From Tabrizicola sp. (GTDB taxonomy: Bacteria; Pseudomonadota; Alphaproteobacteria; Rhodobacterales; Rhodobacteraceae), in contig NZ_JALHQD010000003.1 in assembly GCF_022842145.1 (NCBI RefSeq), positions 62,001 to 126,000 of the forward strand: DNA of 64,000 bases, given 5' to 3'. Below, piece by piece: positions 36,301 through 45,850 of the stretch (its first letter is position 1; every line of letters begins with the position of its first letter). Made by a program: the position numbers and the translations under genes. Under the pieces are notes generated by a model, which was given only the letters and a program-made list of their open reading frames with translations, ran no database searches and was not told the DNA's origin.

Positions 36301-38821
36301 CCTTGCCAGCCAGCTTGCGCGGATATCGTCGTTGCCGGTGACCGAGACTCTGGTCCCGCCAGCCCCCGTCCTTACCGCGCCGTCGCCCAGACTGGACCTG
36401 CCGCAGCTCGAATTCTTCAACGGCACCGGCGGGTTCGCCCGGGACGGGCGCGAATATGTGACCATCCTGCAGGCCGGGCAGACCACGCCCGCGCCCTGGA
36501 TAAACGTGATCTCCAATCCGACTTTCGGCTTTCAGGTCTCGGCCGAGGGCAGCGGCCACGTCTGGTCGGAAAACAGCCGCGAGAACCAGCTTACTCCATG
36601 GTCGAACGATCCTGTCACTGACCCGCCGGGCGAAGCGCTCTATGTGCAGGACGTCGAGACCGGCAAGATCTGGACGCCCACCGCTCTGCCAGTTCGCGAC
36701 GGCGGCACCTATGTCGCGCGTCACGGCTTCGGCTACTCCCGCTTCCAGCATGCGGCTGAAGGCATCGACGCCGATCTGGTGCAGTTCGTGCCGCTGGAAG
36801 CACCTGCAAAGATCAGCCGCCTGACGCTGCGCAACACCGGCACGACGACGCGGACCCTGTCGGTGACCGCCTACGCCGAATGGGTCCTGGGTACCTCCCG
36901 TGGCGCGACGGCCCCCTACATCGTGACCCACCCCGATCCCGAGACCGGGGCTATCCTGGCGCAGAACACCTTCAGCACGGCCTTTCCCGGCCGCATCGCC
37001 TTTGCGGACTTCGGCGACGGGGTCAGCAGCTTTACGGCCGACCGGGTCGAGTTCTTCGGGGTTGCCGGCTCGCTGGCCTTTCCGGCGGGTCTTCGCACAA
37101 CCCGCCTTTCCGGTCGAACCGGCCCCGCCCTGGACCCCTGCGCCGCCCTCCAGCGCCGTGTGACGCTTCCTCCCGGCGAGACGGTCTCGCTGACCTTCCT
37201 TATCGGGCAATCGGACAGTGCCTCCGAAGCCAGCGCGCTGATCCGGCGCCTCCGCGCAGCCGACGCCGACGCGCTGCTGGCCGAAGTGGAGGATCACTGG
37301 TCGGCGCTGCTGGGCACAGTACAGGTGACATCGCCCGACCGCGCAATGGACATTCTTCTGAACGGCTGGCTGATGTATCAGACCCTGGCGTGCCGCATCT
37401 GGGCGCGGGCGGGGTTCTATCAGGCCAGCGGAGCCTACGGCTTCCGCGACCAGCTGCAGGACGGGATGGCCCTGACCTTTGCCCGGCCGGAAATGACGCG
37501 CGCCCACCTCTTGCGAGCCGCCCGTCGCCAGTTCCCCGAAGGAGACGTACAGCACTGGTGGCTGCCCCATTCCGGCCAGGGCGTGCGAACCCGCATCTCG
37601 GATGACCGGATCTGGTTGGGATACGGCGTCGCGCGTTACGTTGCAGTGTCAGGCGATGCGAAGATCCTAGACGAAGACCTTCCGTTCCTGAGCGGCCCCC
37701 CGGTGCCAGACGGAGCTCACGACGACTTTGCCCAGCCGCAGCAGTCCGACGAAACGGCATCCCTCTTCGAACATTGCGCCCGAGGTTTGGACCAGGCGAT
37801 TCAGCTCACGGGCGACAACGGCATGCCGCTGATCGGGACCGGCGACTGGAACGACGGCATGAACCGCGTGGGCGAAGGTGGCAAGGGCACCAGCGTCTGG
37901 CTGGGCTGGCTTCTGATCGCCACAATCGACCTCCTCGCTCCGCTGGCCGACGCTCGTGACCCAGACCGCGCCGCCCGTTGGCGCGCGCACCGGAACTCTG
38001 TCCTTCTTGCCATAGAAACCCACGGCTGGGACGGCGAGTGGTACCGCCGCGGCACCTTCGACGACGGAACGCTCCTCGGATCGGCAAGTTCGGACGAATG
38101 CCGGATCGACAGCATAGCCCAATCCTGGGCCGTCCTTTCCCAGGCGGCCGACCCGGACCGCGCGCGGCAGGCGATGGCTTCGATGACCGCCCACCTGGTT
38201 CGCTTCGACCCCGGCCTCGCGCTTCTCTTCGCTCCGCCCTTCGACCGGACGCCGCTTGATCCCGGCTACATCAAGGGCTACCCTCCGGGTCTGCGCGAAA
38301 ATGGCGGTCAGTACAGCCACGCGGCAATGTGGGCGGTCCTTGCCCAGGCGAAACTGGGCGATGGCAATGCAGCCCATGCGCTGTTTGCCATGTTGAACCC
38401 GATCAACCACTCCCTGAACCCGGCCGACACCGACCGCTACAAGGTTGAACCCTATGTCGTTGCGGCGGACGTCTATTCAACGCCCCCGCATTCGGGCCGC
38501 GGTGGCTGGACGTGGTACACCGGCTCTGCCGGCTGGATGTATCGCGCTGGCATCGAGGGGATCGTTGGTCTCACCCGCAAAGGGGATAGGCTCTCGCTCA
38601 ATCCCTGCCTGCCCAGTTCGTGGCCGGAACTGACGGTCAGGATAGCCTTGGGACAGGCGCGCTATGCCATTTCCATCCGGAACCCGGACGGCGCCACGAA
38701 CGGTATTCTGTCTGCCGACCTTGACGGAACCCCTATGTCACCCTCGGTCGGCGGTCTGGATTTTCCGCTGGAGGATGGAGATCATGAACTTACAATCGTT
38801 CTCGGGACTGCTGTGGAATGA
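30356..38821 (+). CDS. ndvB: Cyclic beta-1,2-glucan synthase (NdvB/ChvB-like)
   Basis: A 2821-residue inner-membrane enzyme close in size to ChvB/NdvB (about 2830). The glycosyltransferase-84 region has [11 protein letters not shown] (about 628) and the QHRWTRGDW acceptor motif (about 779). Membrane helices lie near 418-457, 820-865 and 949-985. A glycoamylase-like domain begins near 1040 ([13 protein letters not shown]). The C-terminal GH94 phosphorylase-like region carries [18 protein letters not shown] (about 2495) with the catalytic Asp. It makes and trims periplasmic cyclic glucan used in osmoadaptation and host interaction. The GTG start overlaps the small upstream gene. No NdvA/ChvA exporter is adjacent; the nearby devBCA might substitute, but this is speculative. 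Confidence 0.92.
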   Translation: MTGWKDVSRTLQSLIGARVASPGVWLDSAPIRADLFGTERLEHHAQSLAAAQPVQSGAPLRVQPLSRRVKENADILLAAYRTCGEALQAGEVISPAAEWLLDNFHLVEQQLRQIRDDLPPGYYRQLPKLSQGPFAGYPRVFGLTWAYVAHTDSLISPSVLAGFVRAYQQVQPLMIGELWAVAITLRIVLVENMRRLAVQIVDGHALRQQADAMVDAVLAATKTPGQTVFSTLQEVAAPFQTEPLPDIVASQIAKRLRGMDPLQTPLLAWLEERLAAQGTSVDEVIASTQTRLGASNVTMRNIVTSMRLASEMDWADFFEDVSLVEARLRGNPTYAAMDFATRNSYRTEIEILSKNASLTEDEVADRALVLASAGKQPHKRDPGYWLIGDGRAELEAATQYRPPHLQTLVRRVGSIGLAGYLAAIAVTTGLVLFLTLTFMAAAGTGPIVLFVLAIVGAVPASELATAIVNTVITRSVPPKLLPGLDLAKSIPPHLRTLVAVPVLLRQVDDIADEIERLEVHHLSSTGGAVHYALLSDGPDSDTETTAEDERLITVATEAMARLNERYPGEDGDRFHFLHRRRLWNAAEGVWMGWERKRGKLAELNRLLRGATDTSYSIVSSPLPTDIRYVITLDADTRLLRGTVAQMVGKIAHPLNRARFDPDTQRVTGGYGILQPRVSPSLPGQDRSIYQGLFSSPGGIEPYAAAASDLYQDLFGEGTFTGKGIYDVDAFEAALQGRVSENTLLSHDLFEGVFARAGLASDIEVVEDYPARYDVDIRRQHRWTRGDWQLLPWIFGTRRQDRGGLPTLGRWKMIDNLRRSLLAPFMVASLFAGWMLPWPQALSWTLLTVTMLGLPRLLSLPFGFFPTRAGVTLSSHFAALRSDTLTALGQIAVSLTLLADTAATMLDAVVRTIWRLRVSRRNLLEWMTAAQVGGNALPSLPQQYIAMSPGLALGLAASGLAWTLNPEVWPLPLAFGLAWLLAPAVSRAISLPRKVTAISSLTALQAQELRLIGRRTWRYFETFVTPEENFLPPDNFQEIPRPVVATRTSPTNIGLYLLSTVAAHDMGWIGQRAALQRMLDTLHTIQRMPRFRGHLYNWHDTRDLRVLEPAYVSSVDSGNLAGHLIAVAQACRAWANEPVQDDRVVRQAMADCALIAKRSLGSHAEDLDLVRALADVTALAADPGNPLASLTVPMEGALAMTGDALSEAKVWTTAMQTALTDHLADLANPSEPTLLQEVEALCRILALEMDFNFLLEPDKKLLSIGFSVSSNRLDTNCYDLLASEARLASLFAIAKGDVETRHWFRLGRPATPIGSGSALISWSGSMFEYLMPSLVMRAPTGSVLEQTTRLIVSRQQGYAAALGIPWGISESSYNARDLEMTYQYSNFGVPGLGLKRGLSENRVIAPYATGLAAMVDPVAAVENYARLAALGAEGRFGFYEAVDFTPARLPSNEQQAIVRSFMAHHQGMTIVAIANTLQDGRLRDRFHAEPMIQGAELLLQERIPRDVGSAPPRATEVLVAPVEQVDAPAVRTFEGPATELPTSHLLSNGNYGVMLTPAGEGFSRWREMAVTRWRDEAAQPALGAFVFLRDRDRGELWSSGVQPTRSAADLRRAVFCEHHAAFTHRTARLTTTTEVVVSAEDDAEARRVTLTNSGRQARNIDVTSYAELVLAPPAADQAHPAFSKMFVVTDYLPELGVIIATRRRRSPHDPEVWAAHIAVVEGEETAPIQFETDRARFIGRGRTIATAAAVDQPLSGTTGTVLDPIFSIRRSVRVPAGGTARVTFWTMVADTPDALLDLVDRHRDASAFARAATLAWTQAQVQLRHLGITHADAADYQTLGGMVMRNDARLRARPAQIIAGAAPQSALWSLGISGDLPIVLLQIEDIEDISVLHEAIRAHEYWQMRQLAVDLVVLNDRTSSYVQDLQIAIDAAVRSARSRPQAPGIHAPVKGTIHALRTDLLHGGARAHLFAAARVILVASQGDLASQLARISSLPVTETLVPPAPVLTAPSPRLDLPQLEFFNGTGGFARDGREYVTILQAGQTTPAPWINVISNPTFGFQVSAEGSGHVWSENSRENQLTPWSNDPVTDPPGEALYVQDVETGKIWTPTALPVRDGGTYVARHGFGYSRFQHAAEGIDADLVQFVPLEAPAKISRLTLRNTGTTTRTLSVTAYAEWVLGTSRGATAPYIVTHPDPETGAILAQNTFSTAFPGRIAFADFGDGVSSFTADRVEFFGVAGSLAFPAGLRTTRLSGRTGPALDPCAALQRRVTLPPGETVSLTFLIGQSDSASEASALIRRLRAADADALLAEVEDHWSALLGTVQVTSPDRAMDILLNGWLMYQTLACRIWARAGFYQASGAYGFRDQLQDGMALTFARPEMTRAHLLRAARRQFPEGDVQHWWLPHSGQGVRTRISDDRIWLGYGVARYVAVSGDAKILDEDLPFLSGPPVPDGAHDDFAQPQQSDETASLFEHCARGLDQAIQLTGDNGMPLIGTGDWNDGMNRVGEGGKGTSVWLGWLLIATIDLLAPLADARDPDRAARWRAHRNSVLLAIETHGWDGEWYRRGTFDDGTLLGSASSDECRIDSIAQSWAVLSQAADPDRARQAMASMTAHLVRFDPGLALLFAPPFDRTPLDPGYIKGYPPGLRENGGQYSHAAMWAVLAQAKLGDGNAAHALFAMLNPINHSLNPADTDRYKVEPYVVAADVYSTPPHSGRGGWTWYTGSAGWMYRAGIEGIVGLTRKGDRLSLNPCLPSSWPELTVRIALGQARYAISIRNPDGATNGILSADLDGTPMSPSVGGLDFPLEDGDHELTIVLGTAVE

Positions 38822-39020
38822 ATCAGTAATCTCAGTCCTATGCCCTGGCACGCGACCCTCAGTGGGGGAGGTACCTTCCGTCTCGGCGAAACGTCAGACC
38901 ACCCCGGATGAGCGCAACTGTTTTGCTGGCAATGTCCCCATATTCGCCTGCTTGTTACCGCCAATGCGTACATTTCCTACTGGATTTTGCGTTCGGGAAT
39001 GACGCGTCGTTAGCCCTGCC

Positions 39021-40151
39021 TCAGTTGGCTTCGGACGACCACGGGAAGTTGACGTAGTTCGCGCGGGTGGAATAGCAGATGTTGCCGTACATCTTCAGAT
39101 AGCTGTCGCGGCGCGCTGGGTCGTTGTAGACGCTTCCGGGGTCGGCCAGATCGGCCTCGTAGGCGGCTAGGTTTTCGGCCGTCAGCGCGCGGGGCAGGAT
39201 GTCCATCGCCTGAGGTATCTGCTTGCCGTCCAGCCAGTCGGCGGCGTGCTGGCCCATCGCGTAGCCGAAAACCGGAGAATTCAGGCTGATGCTTGCCTTG
39301 TAAGGCCCGCCGGCGCGAATTTCGGCCACCGCCTCTGGCTCGCCGTCGATCCCGCCCAGGAACTGGTCAGGCCGGTCCTTGCCCGCTTCGCGCAGCGCCT
39401 GCAGGGCGCCAAGCACGACCCCGTCTGCGCCCAGGATCACGTCGACATCGGGGTGGGCGATCAGGATCGTTCGCATCGTCGCAAGCCCGCCCTCCTTGCC
39501 GACCGGGTTCGGCGAGATGTCGGCGACGATGCGCACCGCGGGCAGCTCGGCCAGGGCGTCGCGGATGGCGGTGAAGCGGGGGGTCAGGAACTGGATGCTG
39601 TCCTGCGTCAGAAGCACGACATTCGCGCGGCCATCGAGGTTGGTTCTGATATACTCCACCGCGAGGTCGGCAAGCTCTTTCCCGGTCCGGTATTGCGGCG
39701 CGTTCAGAAGCGACGTGGCGGGGGGCGCGACGATGGTGCCGACATAGGCGCCCGACGCGATCAGGGCGTGTAGACCGGGGGCCTGCGTGCCGGGGTCGAC
39801 CGGCGAGACGACGATGGCCCCGACACGGTCGGAGCGGAACGCGTCAAGCTGGTCCAGCATCACGGCGCTGTCGTTGTCGGCCAGAGCCACGACATAGTCG
39901 ATCCCGCGGTCCCTGGCGGCAAGCGACAGCCCGTGGTCGATGCCGGTCACGAACTCCCGGTCGTTGTCCTTGGCGAAGGCGAGAACGCGGTCAAGCCCCA
40001 CCGGCCGCTCGCAGGCGGCAGCATTGGCGTCGAACGGCGGGAACACGGTCGAAACGGTAATGCCCTGCGCCGCGTCTTGCGCGAAGGCGATGGGTGCCAA
40101 GGCCGTCAGGACACTGGCGAGGATCCCCAGCCTGACCGTTGATGCTTGCAT
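39021..40151 (-). CDS. Sugar-type periplasmic substrate-binding protein
   Basis: A 376-residue Peripla_BP_4 (ribose/galactose-type) binding protein with a Sec signal peptide (1-24, ending IAFAQD). Typical stretches are GAIVVSPVDPGTQAPGL and DVILGADGVVLGALQAL, and ILIAHPDVDVIL. It is the last gene of a four-gene minus-strand operon, 15 bp after the receiver-kinase gene. No ABC permease or ATPase is present, so it may serve sensing rather than transport, as ChvE does with VirA. Its ligand is unknown. Confidence 0.85.
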   Translation of the reverse strand: MQASTVRLGILASVLTALAPIAFAQDAAQGITVSTVFPPFDANAAACERPVGLDRVLAFAKDNDREFVTGIDHGLSLAARDRGIDYVVALADNDSAVMLDQLDAFRSDRVGAIVVSPVDPGTQAPGLHALIASGAYVGTIVAPPATSLLNAPQYRTGKELADLAVEYIRTNLDGRANVVLLTQDSIQFLTPRFTAIRDALAELPAVRIVADISPNPVGKEGGLATMRTILIAHPDVDVILGADGVVLGALQALREAGKDRPDQFLGGIDGEPEAVAEIRAGGPYKASISLNSPVFGYAMGQHAADWLDGKQIPQAMDILPRALTAENLAAYEADLADPGSVYNDPARRDSYLKMYGNICYSTRANYVNFPWSSEAN

Positions 40152-40166
40152 TCTGGCCTCCCACCT

Positions 40167-41216
40167 TCAATTCCGCAGCGGAAACGTCAGCCGCGCCGCC
40201 GTGCCCGGTGCGCGGTCCATGTATTCCATTTCGGCATTCATCGACGTCGCCATCGCCTTGATGATCCGGGTTCCAAGCCCCGTGCCCTTTGGAGCCGCCT
40301 CGCGCCCGATGCCCGCGTCTTCCACGGTCAATTCGGCACTGCTGGTGCCGAGGGCGCGGAGGCGGACGAAAATCTGGCCATCGCGTCTGGGGTAGGCGTA
40401 TTTGAAGGCGTTGGTGACAAGTTCGGTGACGATGATCCCGAGGTTGATCGTGTCGTCGGTCACAAGGCGTATCGGTTCAAGATCGGTCAGCAACTGGGTG
40501 CCGCTGCCCTCGGCCTGCATCGAAAGTCCAAGGTTTTGCAGCAAACCGTCGAGATATTCGCTGAGATCGACGTGGCGCACGTCGCTGGAGGAATAGAGGC
40601 TCTTGTGCACCGAAGCGATCGCAAAGATCCGCGCTTTCGTTTCGGCAAGCGCGTCCTTGGCCACCTGGTCAGTCAGAAGGTTCGCCTGCATGCTGACCAG
40701 TGTGGACACCAGCGTCAGGCTGTTGCTGACGCGGTGATTGACCTCGGCCAGAAGCATTTCGGCCCGGTCGCGTGCCAGACGCACCTCGGCCTCGGCGGCC
40801 TCCTTGGCGGCGACAAGCTGCGCTTTGACAATCGCCTGGCTGAGGGCCGACCCAAGAAGGGTGAGAAAGTCGTCGCCGATCGTCTTCGGGATGAAATCGC
40901 TGGCCCCGGCCTTGAGGGCCGCCACGCCGACATTCGGTTCGGACGACCCGGTGACGTAGACCACCGGCGGGGTCCCGGTCTGGCCCGCCAGCCGGTCGAG
41001 GAAATCAAGCCCGGTTCCGGAGGGCAGGTAGTGGTCCAGCGCCACGACGTCGAAGGGCTGCGACGCGATCATGTCCAGCGCGGCATCGGCTGTGGACGCA
41101 AGATCGACCGTGAACCCTTGCCGTCCCAGCGCCTTCTGGATCAGCCGGGCCAGGGCCTTGTCGTCATCCACGTAAAGCACACGGAGAAGCGGTGCTGCGT
41201 CACCATCCGGGCTCAT
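40167..41216 (-). CDS. Receiver domain-HWE/HisKA_2 histidine kinase hybrid
   Basis: A 349-residue soluble protein. It has an N-terminal receiver (about 11-125) with phosphoacceptor D61 and the acidic cluster DDD at 17-19. It is followed by a HisKA_2-type dimerisation region with H161 in EVNHRVSNSLTLV, and an ATPase domain with N-box-like ELVTNAFKYAY and GTGLGTRII. It overlaps the upstream regulator gene by 4 bp. It probably relays the signal from the membrane kinase to another regulator; no DNA-binding output domain is present. Confidence 0.87.
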   Translation of the reverse strand: MSPDGDAAPLLRVLYVDDDKALARLIQKALGRQGFTVDLASTADAALDMIASQPFDVVALDHYLPSGTGLDFLDRLAGQTGTPPVVYVTGSSEPNVGVAALKAGASDFIPKTIGDDFLTLLGSALSQAIVKAQLVAAKEAAEAEVRLARDRAEMLLAEVNHRVSNSLTLVSTLVSMQANLLTDQVAKDALAETKARIFAIASVHKSLYSSSDVRHVDLSEYLDGLLQNLGLSMQAEGSGTQLLTDLEPIRLVTDDTINLGIIVTELVTNAFKYAYPRRDGQIFVRLRALGTSSAELTVEDAGIGREAAPKGTGLGTRIIKAMATSMNAEMEYMDRAPGTAARLTFPLRN

Positions 41217-41659
41217 GTCGTCTCGGGGATCTGAACGACCGAGAAGAACAGGCCAAGCTGCCGGATGGCGTTGGCGAAGCCTTCGTAGCTGACCGGCTTG
41301 GTGACGTAGAAGTTGGCGCCGTGGTCATAGCAGCGGCGGATTTCCACGGCGTCATCGGTCGTGGTCAACACCACCACCGGCACACATTTCAGGTGCTCGT
41401 TCGTCTTGATCCGGCCCAGGATATCCATGCCCGACATGTCCGGCAGGTTCAGGTCCAACAGCACCAGAAGCTGGCGACCGATGTTCACCTTGCCGCTGCC
41501 ATCTTCGCCCAGCAGGAATTTCAGCGCACTCGCGCCGTCGACGAAAGCCAGGATGTCGTTGTTGATCGCCGCGCGCCTGATGTTCTTTTCGATCAGTCGG
41601 GCGTGGCCCTCGTCGTCTTCAATCATCACTATTGTTACGGGAGAGACTGTCTGGTTCAT
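41213..41659 (-). CDS. Single-domain response regulator (Rcp1-like)
   Basis: A 148-residue stand-alone receiver. The acidic pair is in MIEDDEGHA, the phosphoacceptor is D69 in LLVLLDLNLPDMSG, and the conserved lysine is in FYVTKPVS. The length and the NLPDMSG loop match Rcp1-type regulators that serve bacteriophytochrome-like kinases. It overlaps both neighbours by 4 bp and links the membrane kinase with the receiver-kinase hybrid. Confidence 0.9.
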   Translation of the reverse strand: MNQTVSPVTIVMIEDDEGHARLIEKNIRRAAINNDILAFVDGASALKFLLGEDGSGKVNIGRQLLVLLDLNLPDMSGMDILGRIKTNEHLKCVPVVVLTTTDDAVEIRRCYDHGANFYVTKPVSYEGFANAIRQLGLFFSVVQIPETT

Positions 41660-43167
41660 GAGCGCTCCACGTCGCCCGGGGTCGGACGTAACGGCAAAGT
41701 TACGGTGAAAATGGACCCGGCGTCGAGAGTGGAAGTGGCGTCGATGGTGCCTCCCATCCGGCGCACCAGGGCCTTCACGAAGGCAAGTCCCATCCCTTCG
41801 CCGGGCTGGTCCAGGACGCCGGACCTGCGGAAGGGTTCGAAGATCCGCTCCATGTCCTGCGCGGCGATCCCGCGACCGTTGTCCTGCACAGCAAGGGCCA
41901 CCTTGCCGTCAGGCAGCGCAGAGGCCCGCACCGAGATCGTGAGCGGGCGATCGGCGCTGCGATACTTCACCGCGTTGTCCAGAAGATTGCCGATGATCTG
42001 CTCCAGTCCCACGCGGTCCACCTCTATCGTCGGGACGCCGACCTCAAGCGTGATGGTGCCCCCGTCCTGCTGGACCTGATGCTGGACCGCTGCGGTGGCA
42101 GAGGAAAGCGATTGGGCAAGGTCCACCTCTTCCGGCCTGAGTGCGCGGCGACCCTCGCGCGACAGTTTCAGGATGGATTTGATCAGCTGGTCCATCGTTC
42201 TGGTGGACGAGCGGATGAACCGGATCGCTTCGGGCAGATCCTCGCTTGCCGCCAGGCGCGCCTCTATCTTCGCGGCGCTGACGGGCTCGGAGGTATCTGC
42301 CTCGACAGCCGAAACCAGCTTTTCGATGCCCATTTCCAGTTCGCTGGTGAAGCCCATGATGTTCACCAACGGGGCGCGAAGGTCATGGGTGACGATATAG
42401 GCAAACCGCTGGATTTCATGGTTGGCCTGCTGGAGATCGGCGGTCCGGGCGGCGATCCGCGCCTCGAGGCTGGCGTTGAGCGCCGCGAGATCGCCGTGTG
42501 CCAGGGAAAGCGCCCGGCTGTGCCGCAGCACCGAAGCGATGGCAAATCCGACCACGGCCACGATGATCAGACCGCCAACGCTGGTGACCAGCCGCAGCCA
42601 GGCGGCGTTTGTGCGCTGTTCTGCTGCCCCGTCGGCTGCCGCATCCTCGGCGGCCCAGATCAGCCCGGAGAGGAAGATGTTGGCCTCGTCCATCAAGGCC
42701 TTGTCGCGCGACATGCGGAAGTTCGACATCACCTCGTCGTCACGCATGGCACGTTTCAATGCGATGCTGTCTTTGAGTTCGGTCAGTTTTTCAGAGGATA
42801 TCGTGCGAAGCTTTTCGACCAGCGGCTTTGCTTCGGGGTTGTCAGCCGTCGCCTGATCCAGTGCCTCGAACCAGCGGGTCGCCTGCCGGGCGGCGGTTTC
42901 GAACGGGGCGAGGTAGACCTCGTTGCCTGAATAGATGAAGCCGCGATGACTGGATTCGGCGGCGAGAAGCGCGTTGCGCAGTTCCACCGCCGCCATCCGC
43001 TGATCGCGCGCGTTCGTCGCGCGTTCAAAATACTCCTGCGAGCGTTCGGCGAGGATCAAGGTCATCACGACGATGACCGCCAGCACCGCGAAGCCGACCG
43101 CCAGAAAGACGATCGGACGGACGGTCACGCGGCGAGGAAGTGCCGTGGCGGGACCTGGGCTGGTCAT
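41656..43167 (-). CDS. Membrane histidine kinase with CHASE3 sensor domain
   Basis: A 503-residue sensor. TM1 is about 17-39, a CHASE3-type helical periplasmic domain spans about 40-190 (RNALLAAESSHRGFIYSGNE is typical), and TM2 is about 193-213. A coiled coil, HisKA with H261 in THDLRAPLVNI, and an HATPase domain (DNGRGIAAQDMERIFEPF) follow. It is the first gene of the operon that ends with a sugar-type binding protein, which may deliver its ligand to the CHASE3 domain. Confidence 0.9.
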   Translation of the reverse strand: MTSPGPATALPRRVTVRPIVFLAVGFAVLAVIVVMTLILAERSQEYFERATNARDQRMAAVELRNALLAAESSHRGFIYSGNEVYLAPFETAARQATRWFEALDQATADNPEAKPLVEKLRTISSEKLTELKDSIALKRAMRDDEVMSNFRMSRDKALMDEANIFLSGLIWAAEDAAADGAAEQRTNAAWLRLVTSVGGLIIVAVVGFAIASVLRHSRALSLAHGDLAALNASLEARIAARTADLQQANHEIQRFAYIVTHDLRAPLVNIMGFTSELEMGIEKLVSAVEADTSEPVSAAKIEARLAASEDLPEAIRFIRSSTRTMDQLIKSILKLSREGRRALRPEEVDLAQSLSSATAAVQHQVQQDGGTITLEVGVPTIEVDRVGLEQIIGNLLDNAVKYRSADRPLTISVRASALPDGKVALAVQDNGRGIAAQDMERIFEPFRRSGVLDQPGEGMGLAFVKALVRRMGGTIDATSTLDAGSIFTVTLPLRPTPGDVERS

Positions 43168-43402
43168 GCGTCGCGCGCGGGAAAAGCGGGGTTCATTCTG
43201 TTTCCTGCCGAATGAGTTTTCGAGGCGGGGCAGGCATCGACGAAGCCTGGGACGCGCAGAACCAACGCAACACCGGCCCGATCATGACATGCGGACGGCA
43301 ATTATCAACCCGCCAGCGGCCTTTTGCGGCTTCTGCCCTGAAGGTGAAACTTCTCGCCGCCGCGGTTCGTAGCTTCCGTACTCAACAACAGGAGTGAGCA
43401 AG

Positions 43403-43612
43403 ATGCAGAAGTTTTTCGCCGTCACGATGCTGGGCCTGCTGGCCACGGGTGCCTTCGCAAAAGGGCATGACCAGGGATCGACCGAGGTTCCCGGCGCAGA
43501 TACCGGGACCGAAACGGTCGCCGCCTCGCATGCCCTGGGTGGCATCAAGGGCAACCGTCCGGACGACAAGGGGCCGACCGACAGCCCGGCCGTGGTCAAC
43601 GCCGGTCGCTAA
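43403..43612 (+). CDS. Small secreted protein of unknown function
   Basis: A 69-residue protein with a Sec signal peptide (1-19, MQKFFAVTMLGLLATGAFA). The mature part is about 50 residues, hydrophilic and apparently disordered (TEVPGADTGTETVAAS; NRPDDKGPTDSP). The ATG at 43403 has AGGAG 8 nt upstream; a GTG three codons earlier overlaps that site. It lies 68 bp before the DUF4198 gene, so it may belong to the same metal-related operon. I do not recognise the family. Confidence 0.7.
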   Translation: MQKFFAVTMLGLLATGAFAKGHDQGSTEVPGADTGTETVAASHALGGIKGNRPDDKGPTDSPAVVNAGR

Positions 43613-43680
43613 GTGACAAGGGGCCCGGCGGCAGTGTCGCCGGACCCCGCTCGTCGCGCCAGCATTCATGGGGAAATGAG

Positions 43681-44481
43681 ATGCAGTTTCGGTCACTGAT
43701 CCTGGCGTGCGGGATTCTGGTCGCGGCAGAAGCCTCGGCGCATGAATTCTGGATCGAACCCGATAGCGGGACGACGGCCCATGTCCGGGTCGGACAGATG
43801 CTGGTCGGTGAGCCGCTTCCGTTTCTTGACCGCATCATCCGCTCGGCGCGGCACTATTCCCCCGACGGCGTCCAAGAGCTTGAAGGCCGTCAGGGAGACA
43901 TCCCGGCCCTGTCCGTCGATCTGACCGCGCCGGGCCTGCATCTGATCACCGTGGAGACGGCTCCGGCCTATGTCGTCTTCGAAGATCTGGCCGAGTTCCG
44001 GGACTATCTCGATTACGAAGGCTTGGGGCGGGTGATGGACGAACACCGCTCGCGCGGGGCGCCGGACCGTGAGATTGCAGAGGGATATCTACGCTACGCC
44101 AGAACCTTGTCTGCGGCCGGCCCGGCAAAGGGGCTTGGTGCGGACGCGCCACGGGGGCTTCGCTACGAACTGGTGGCCGCAACCTCCCCATTCATTGCGG
44201 GGGCGCAGACGGTCGAGGTGCACCTGCTTTGGGAGGGTCAGCCTCAAGCCGATACGCAGGTCTCGGTCTTCCACCGGCCCGAAGCCGATCCGGCAACTGT
44301 GACGCGCGCGCTTCTGACCAGCGATGCCGACGGCCGGGTGGTCGCAGGACTGAACGGACCCGGCCTTTATCTGTTCAACGCCGTGCACATGATTGCGGCC
44401 GAGGGACCCGGCAGCGTCGTCTGGCAAAGCCACTGGGCCAGCCTGAGCTTTCAGCTTGGCGCGAAGGGGCAACCGGAATGA
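43681..44481 (+). CDS. DUF4198 periplasmic protein (metal-uptake associated)
   Basis: A 266-residue DUF4198-family secreted protein with a signal peptide (1-20, ending ASAHEF). The mature N-terminus HEFWIEP is the hallmark of the family, often linked to nickel/cobalt transport; an N-terminal His may bind metal. It has a C-terminal Ig-like/carboxypeptidase-type segment with TSDADGRVVAGLNGPGLYLF. It overlaps the HupE-like gene by ATGA. Confidence 0.82.
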   Translation: MQFRSLILACGILVAAEASAHEFWIEPDSGTTAHVRVGQMLVGEPLPFLDRIIRSARHYSPDGVQELEGRQGDIPALSVDLTAPGLHLITVETAPAYVVFEDLAEFRDYLDYEGLGRVMDEHRSRGAPDREIAEGYLRYARTLSAAGPAKGLGADAPRGLRYELVAATSPFIAGAQTVEVHLLWEGQPQADTQVSVFHRPEADPATVTRALLTSDADGRVVAGLNGPGLYLFNAVHMIAAEGPGSVVWQSHWASLSFQLGAKGQPE

Positions 44482-45617
44482 GGCCGCTTGACCCCCGCCG
44501 GCATCGCCAGCTGTTGGCCGTGCTGGCCATGCTTGCGCTCTCGTTTCTTCCACATCCGGCGCGCGCGCATGAAGTGCTGCCCGCAATCGCAAGTTTCTCC
44601 GTCAAAGACGGAACGCTTAAGCTTGCCATCCGGGCCGACATCGACGCGATCATGGCCGGTCTTGATCTGTCGTCGGAGGAAGAGGGCGCGCCCGGTCCGG
44701 AGGACGGGACCTATGATGCCCTGCGCGTCCGGCCCGCCAGCGAGATCGCGGTCAGGTTTCGGACGTTTTGGCCCGGCATGGCGGATCAAGTCCGCATCCT
44801 GGTCGATGGGGTGAACCGGATGCCCGTCCTGACCTCGGTGGTGCCGCCGGAAAGCGATGTCCAGGGGCTGTCCCGCAGCTTCACGGTGAACCTGGTTGTG
44901 GACCTGCCACTGGGGGCCAGAACCGTCAGCATCGGCTGGGCGGAGCCGCTTGGCCCCCTTGTCCTGCGGCAGAACGGCGTCGAAAGCCCTTACGACGGCT
45001 ACCTGGAGCCAGGCCAAACCAGCCCGCCGGTTGCGCTTGCAGGCGGGGATGCCCAAGGCGGCTGGTCGACCTTTGCGGTTTATGTTCCGGTGGGATTTCA
45101 GCACATCGTCCCGCTGGGCCTTGACCATATCCTGTTCGTCCTGGGGCTGTTCCTGTTCGACACGCGGCTCCGCCCTTTGCTGCTGCAGATCAGTGCCTTC
45201 ACCGCAGCGCATACCCTGACCCTTGCCGCGGCCGCGGCGGAGGTGATCACCATTCCCGCCAGCGTGGTCGAGCCGGCAATCGCGGCATCCATCGTCTTTG
45301 TGGCTGTCGAAAACATCTTCGGCAAAGGCAGAAGCGCGCTGCGGCTTCCGCTGGTCTTTCTGTTCGGCCTTCTGCACGGCCTGGGGTTCGCCTCGGTCCT
45401 TGCAGAGTTCGGGCTTCCGGAGACCGGATTTCTGGCTGCCCTTCTGGGCTTCAATCTTGGGGTCGAGATCGGGCAACTGGCCGTGGTGGGCGCTGCGTTT
45501 CTGTGCGTCAGCCTGTGGTTCAGACGGCACGCGCTGTACCGCGCGGTGGTGGTCGTTCCCGGCTCGGTCGTGATCGGGCTGACCGGGGCAGTCTGGTTCG
45601 TGCAGAGGCTGACCTAG
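44478..45617 (+). CDS. HupE/UreJ-like membrane protein
   Basis: A 379-residue protein with a signal-like N-terminus (1-31, ending ARAHE), an extracytoplasmic domain (about 32-200) and about six membrane helices. Conserved segments are GFQHIVPLGLDHILFVLGLF, AFTAAHTLTL and LLHGLGFAS, typical of HupE/UreJ_2. Related proteins carry nickel or cobalt into the cell. The start at 44478 overlaps the DUF4198 stop. The metal is inferred. Confidence 0.83.
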   Translation: MRPLDPRRHRQLLAVLAMLALSFLPHPARAHEVLPAIASFSVKDGTLKLAIRADIDAIMAGLDLSSEEEGAPGPEDGTYDALRVRPASEIAVRFRTFWPGMADQVRILVDGVNRMPVLTSVVPPESDVQGLSRSFTVNLVVDLPLGARTVSIGWAEPLGPLVLRQNGVESPYDGYLEPGQTSPPVALAGGDAQGGWSTFAVYVPVGFQHIVPLGLDHILFVLGLFLFDTRLRPLLLQISAFTAAHTLTLAAAAAEVITIPASVVEPAIAASIVFVAVENIFGKGRSALRLPLVFLFGLLHGLGFASVLAEFGLPETGFLAALLGFNLGVEIGQLAVVGAAFLCVSLWFRRHALYRAVVVVPGSVVIGLTGAVWFVQRLT

Positions 45618-45814
45618 GCTGGCGGGTCGAGAGAAGGCACTTCAGATTCCTCCAGTAAGGTTGAGCCGACATTGACGTTTGGCAGCTTCAATCGGGCTGC
45701 CGATGCGTCTACCGACTTTTGGCGCCAGCGATGCGTCCGTAGGCAGGTCTGATGCGGCGAACCGACGCTCCCCCACTAGAATTCCCCCGGATGCGCGCCA
45801 TCTGCAGCGGGTAC

Positions 45815-45834
45815 TTGCCATAATCGGTTGGCAA
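45815..45834. promoter_or_regulatory. Short inverted repeat just upstream of cydA
   Basis: TTGCCA (45815-45820) and TGGCAA (45829-45834) flank 8 bp and end against the AAAGGAG ribosome site of cydA. It may be a regulator site or hairpin that affects initiation; no FNR box was seen in the 233-bp upstream region. Confidence 0.3.
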
Positions 45835-45850
45835 AGGAGCGACGGTAACG

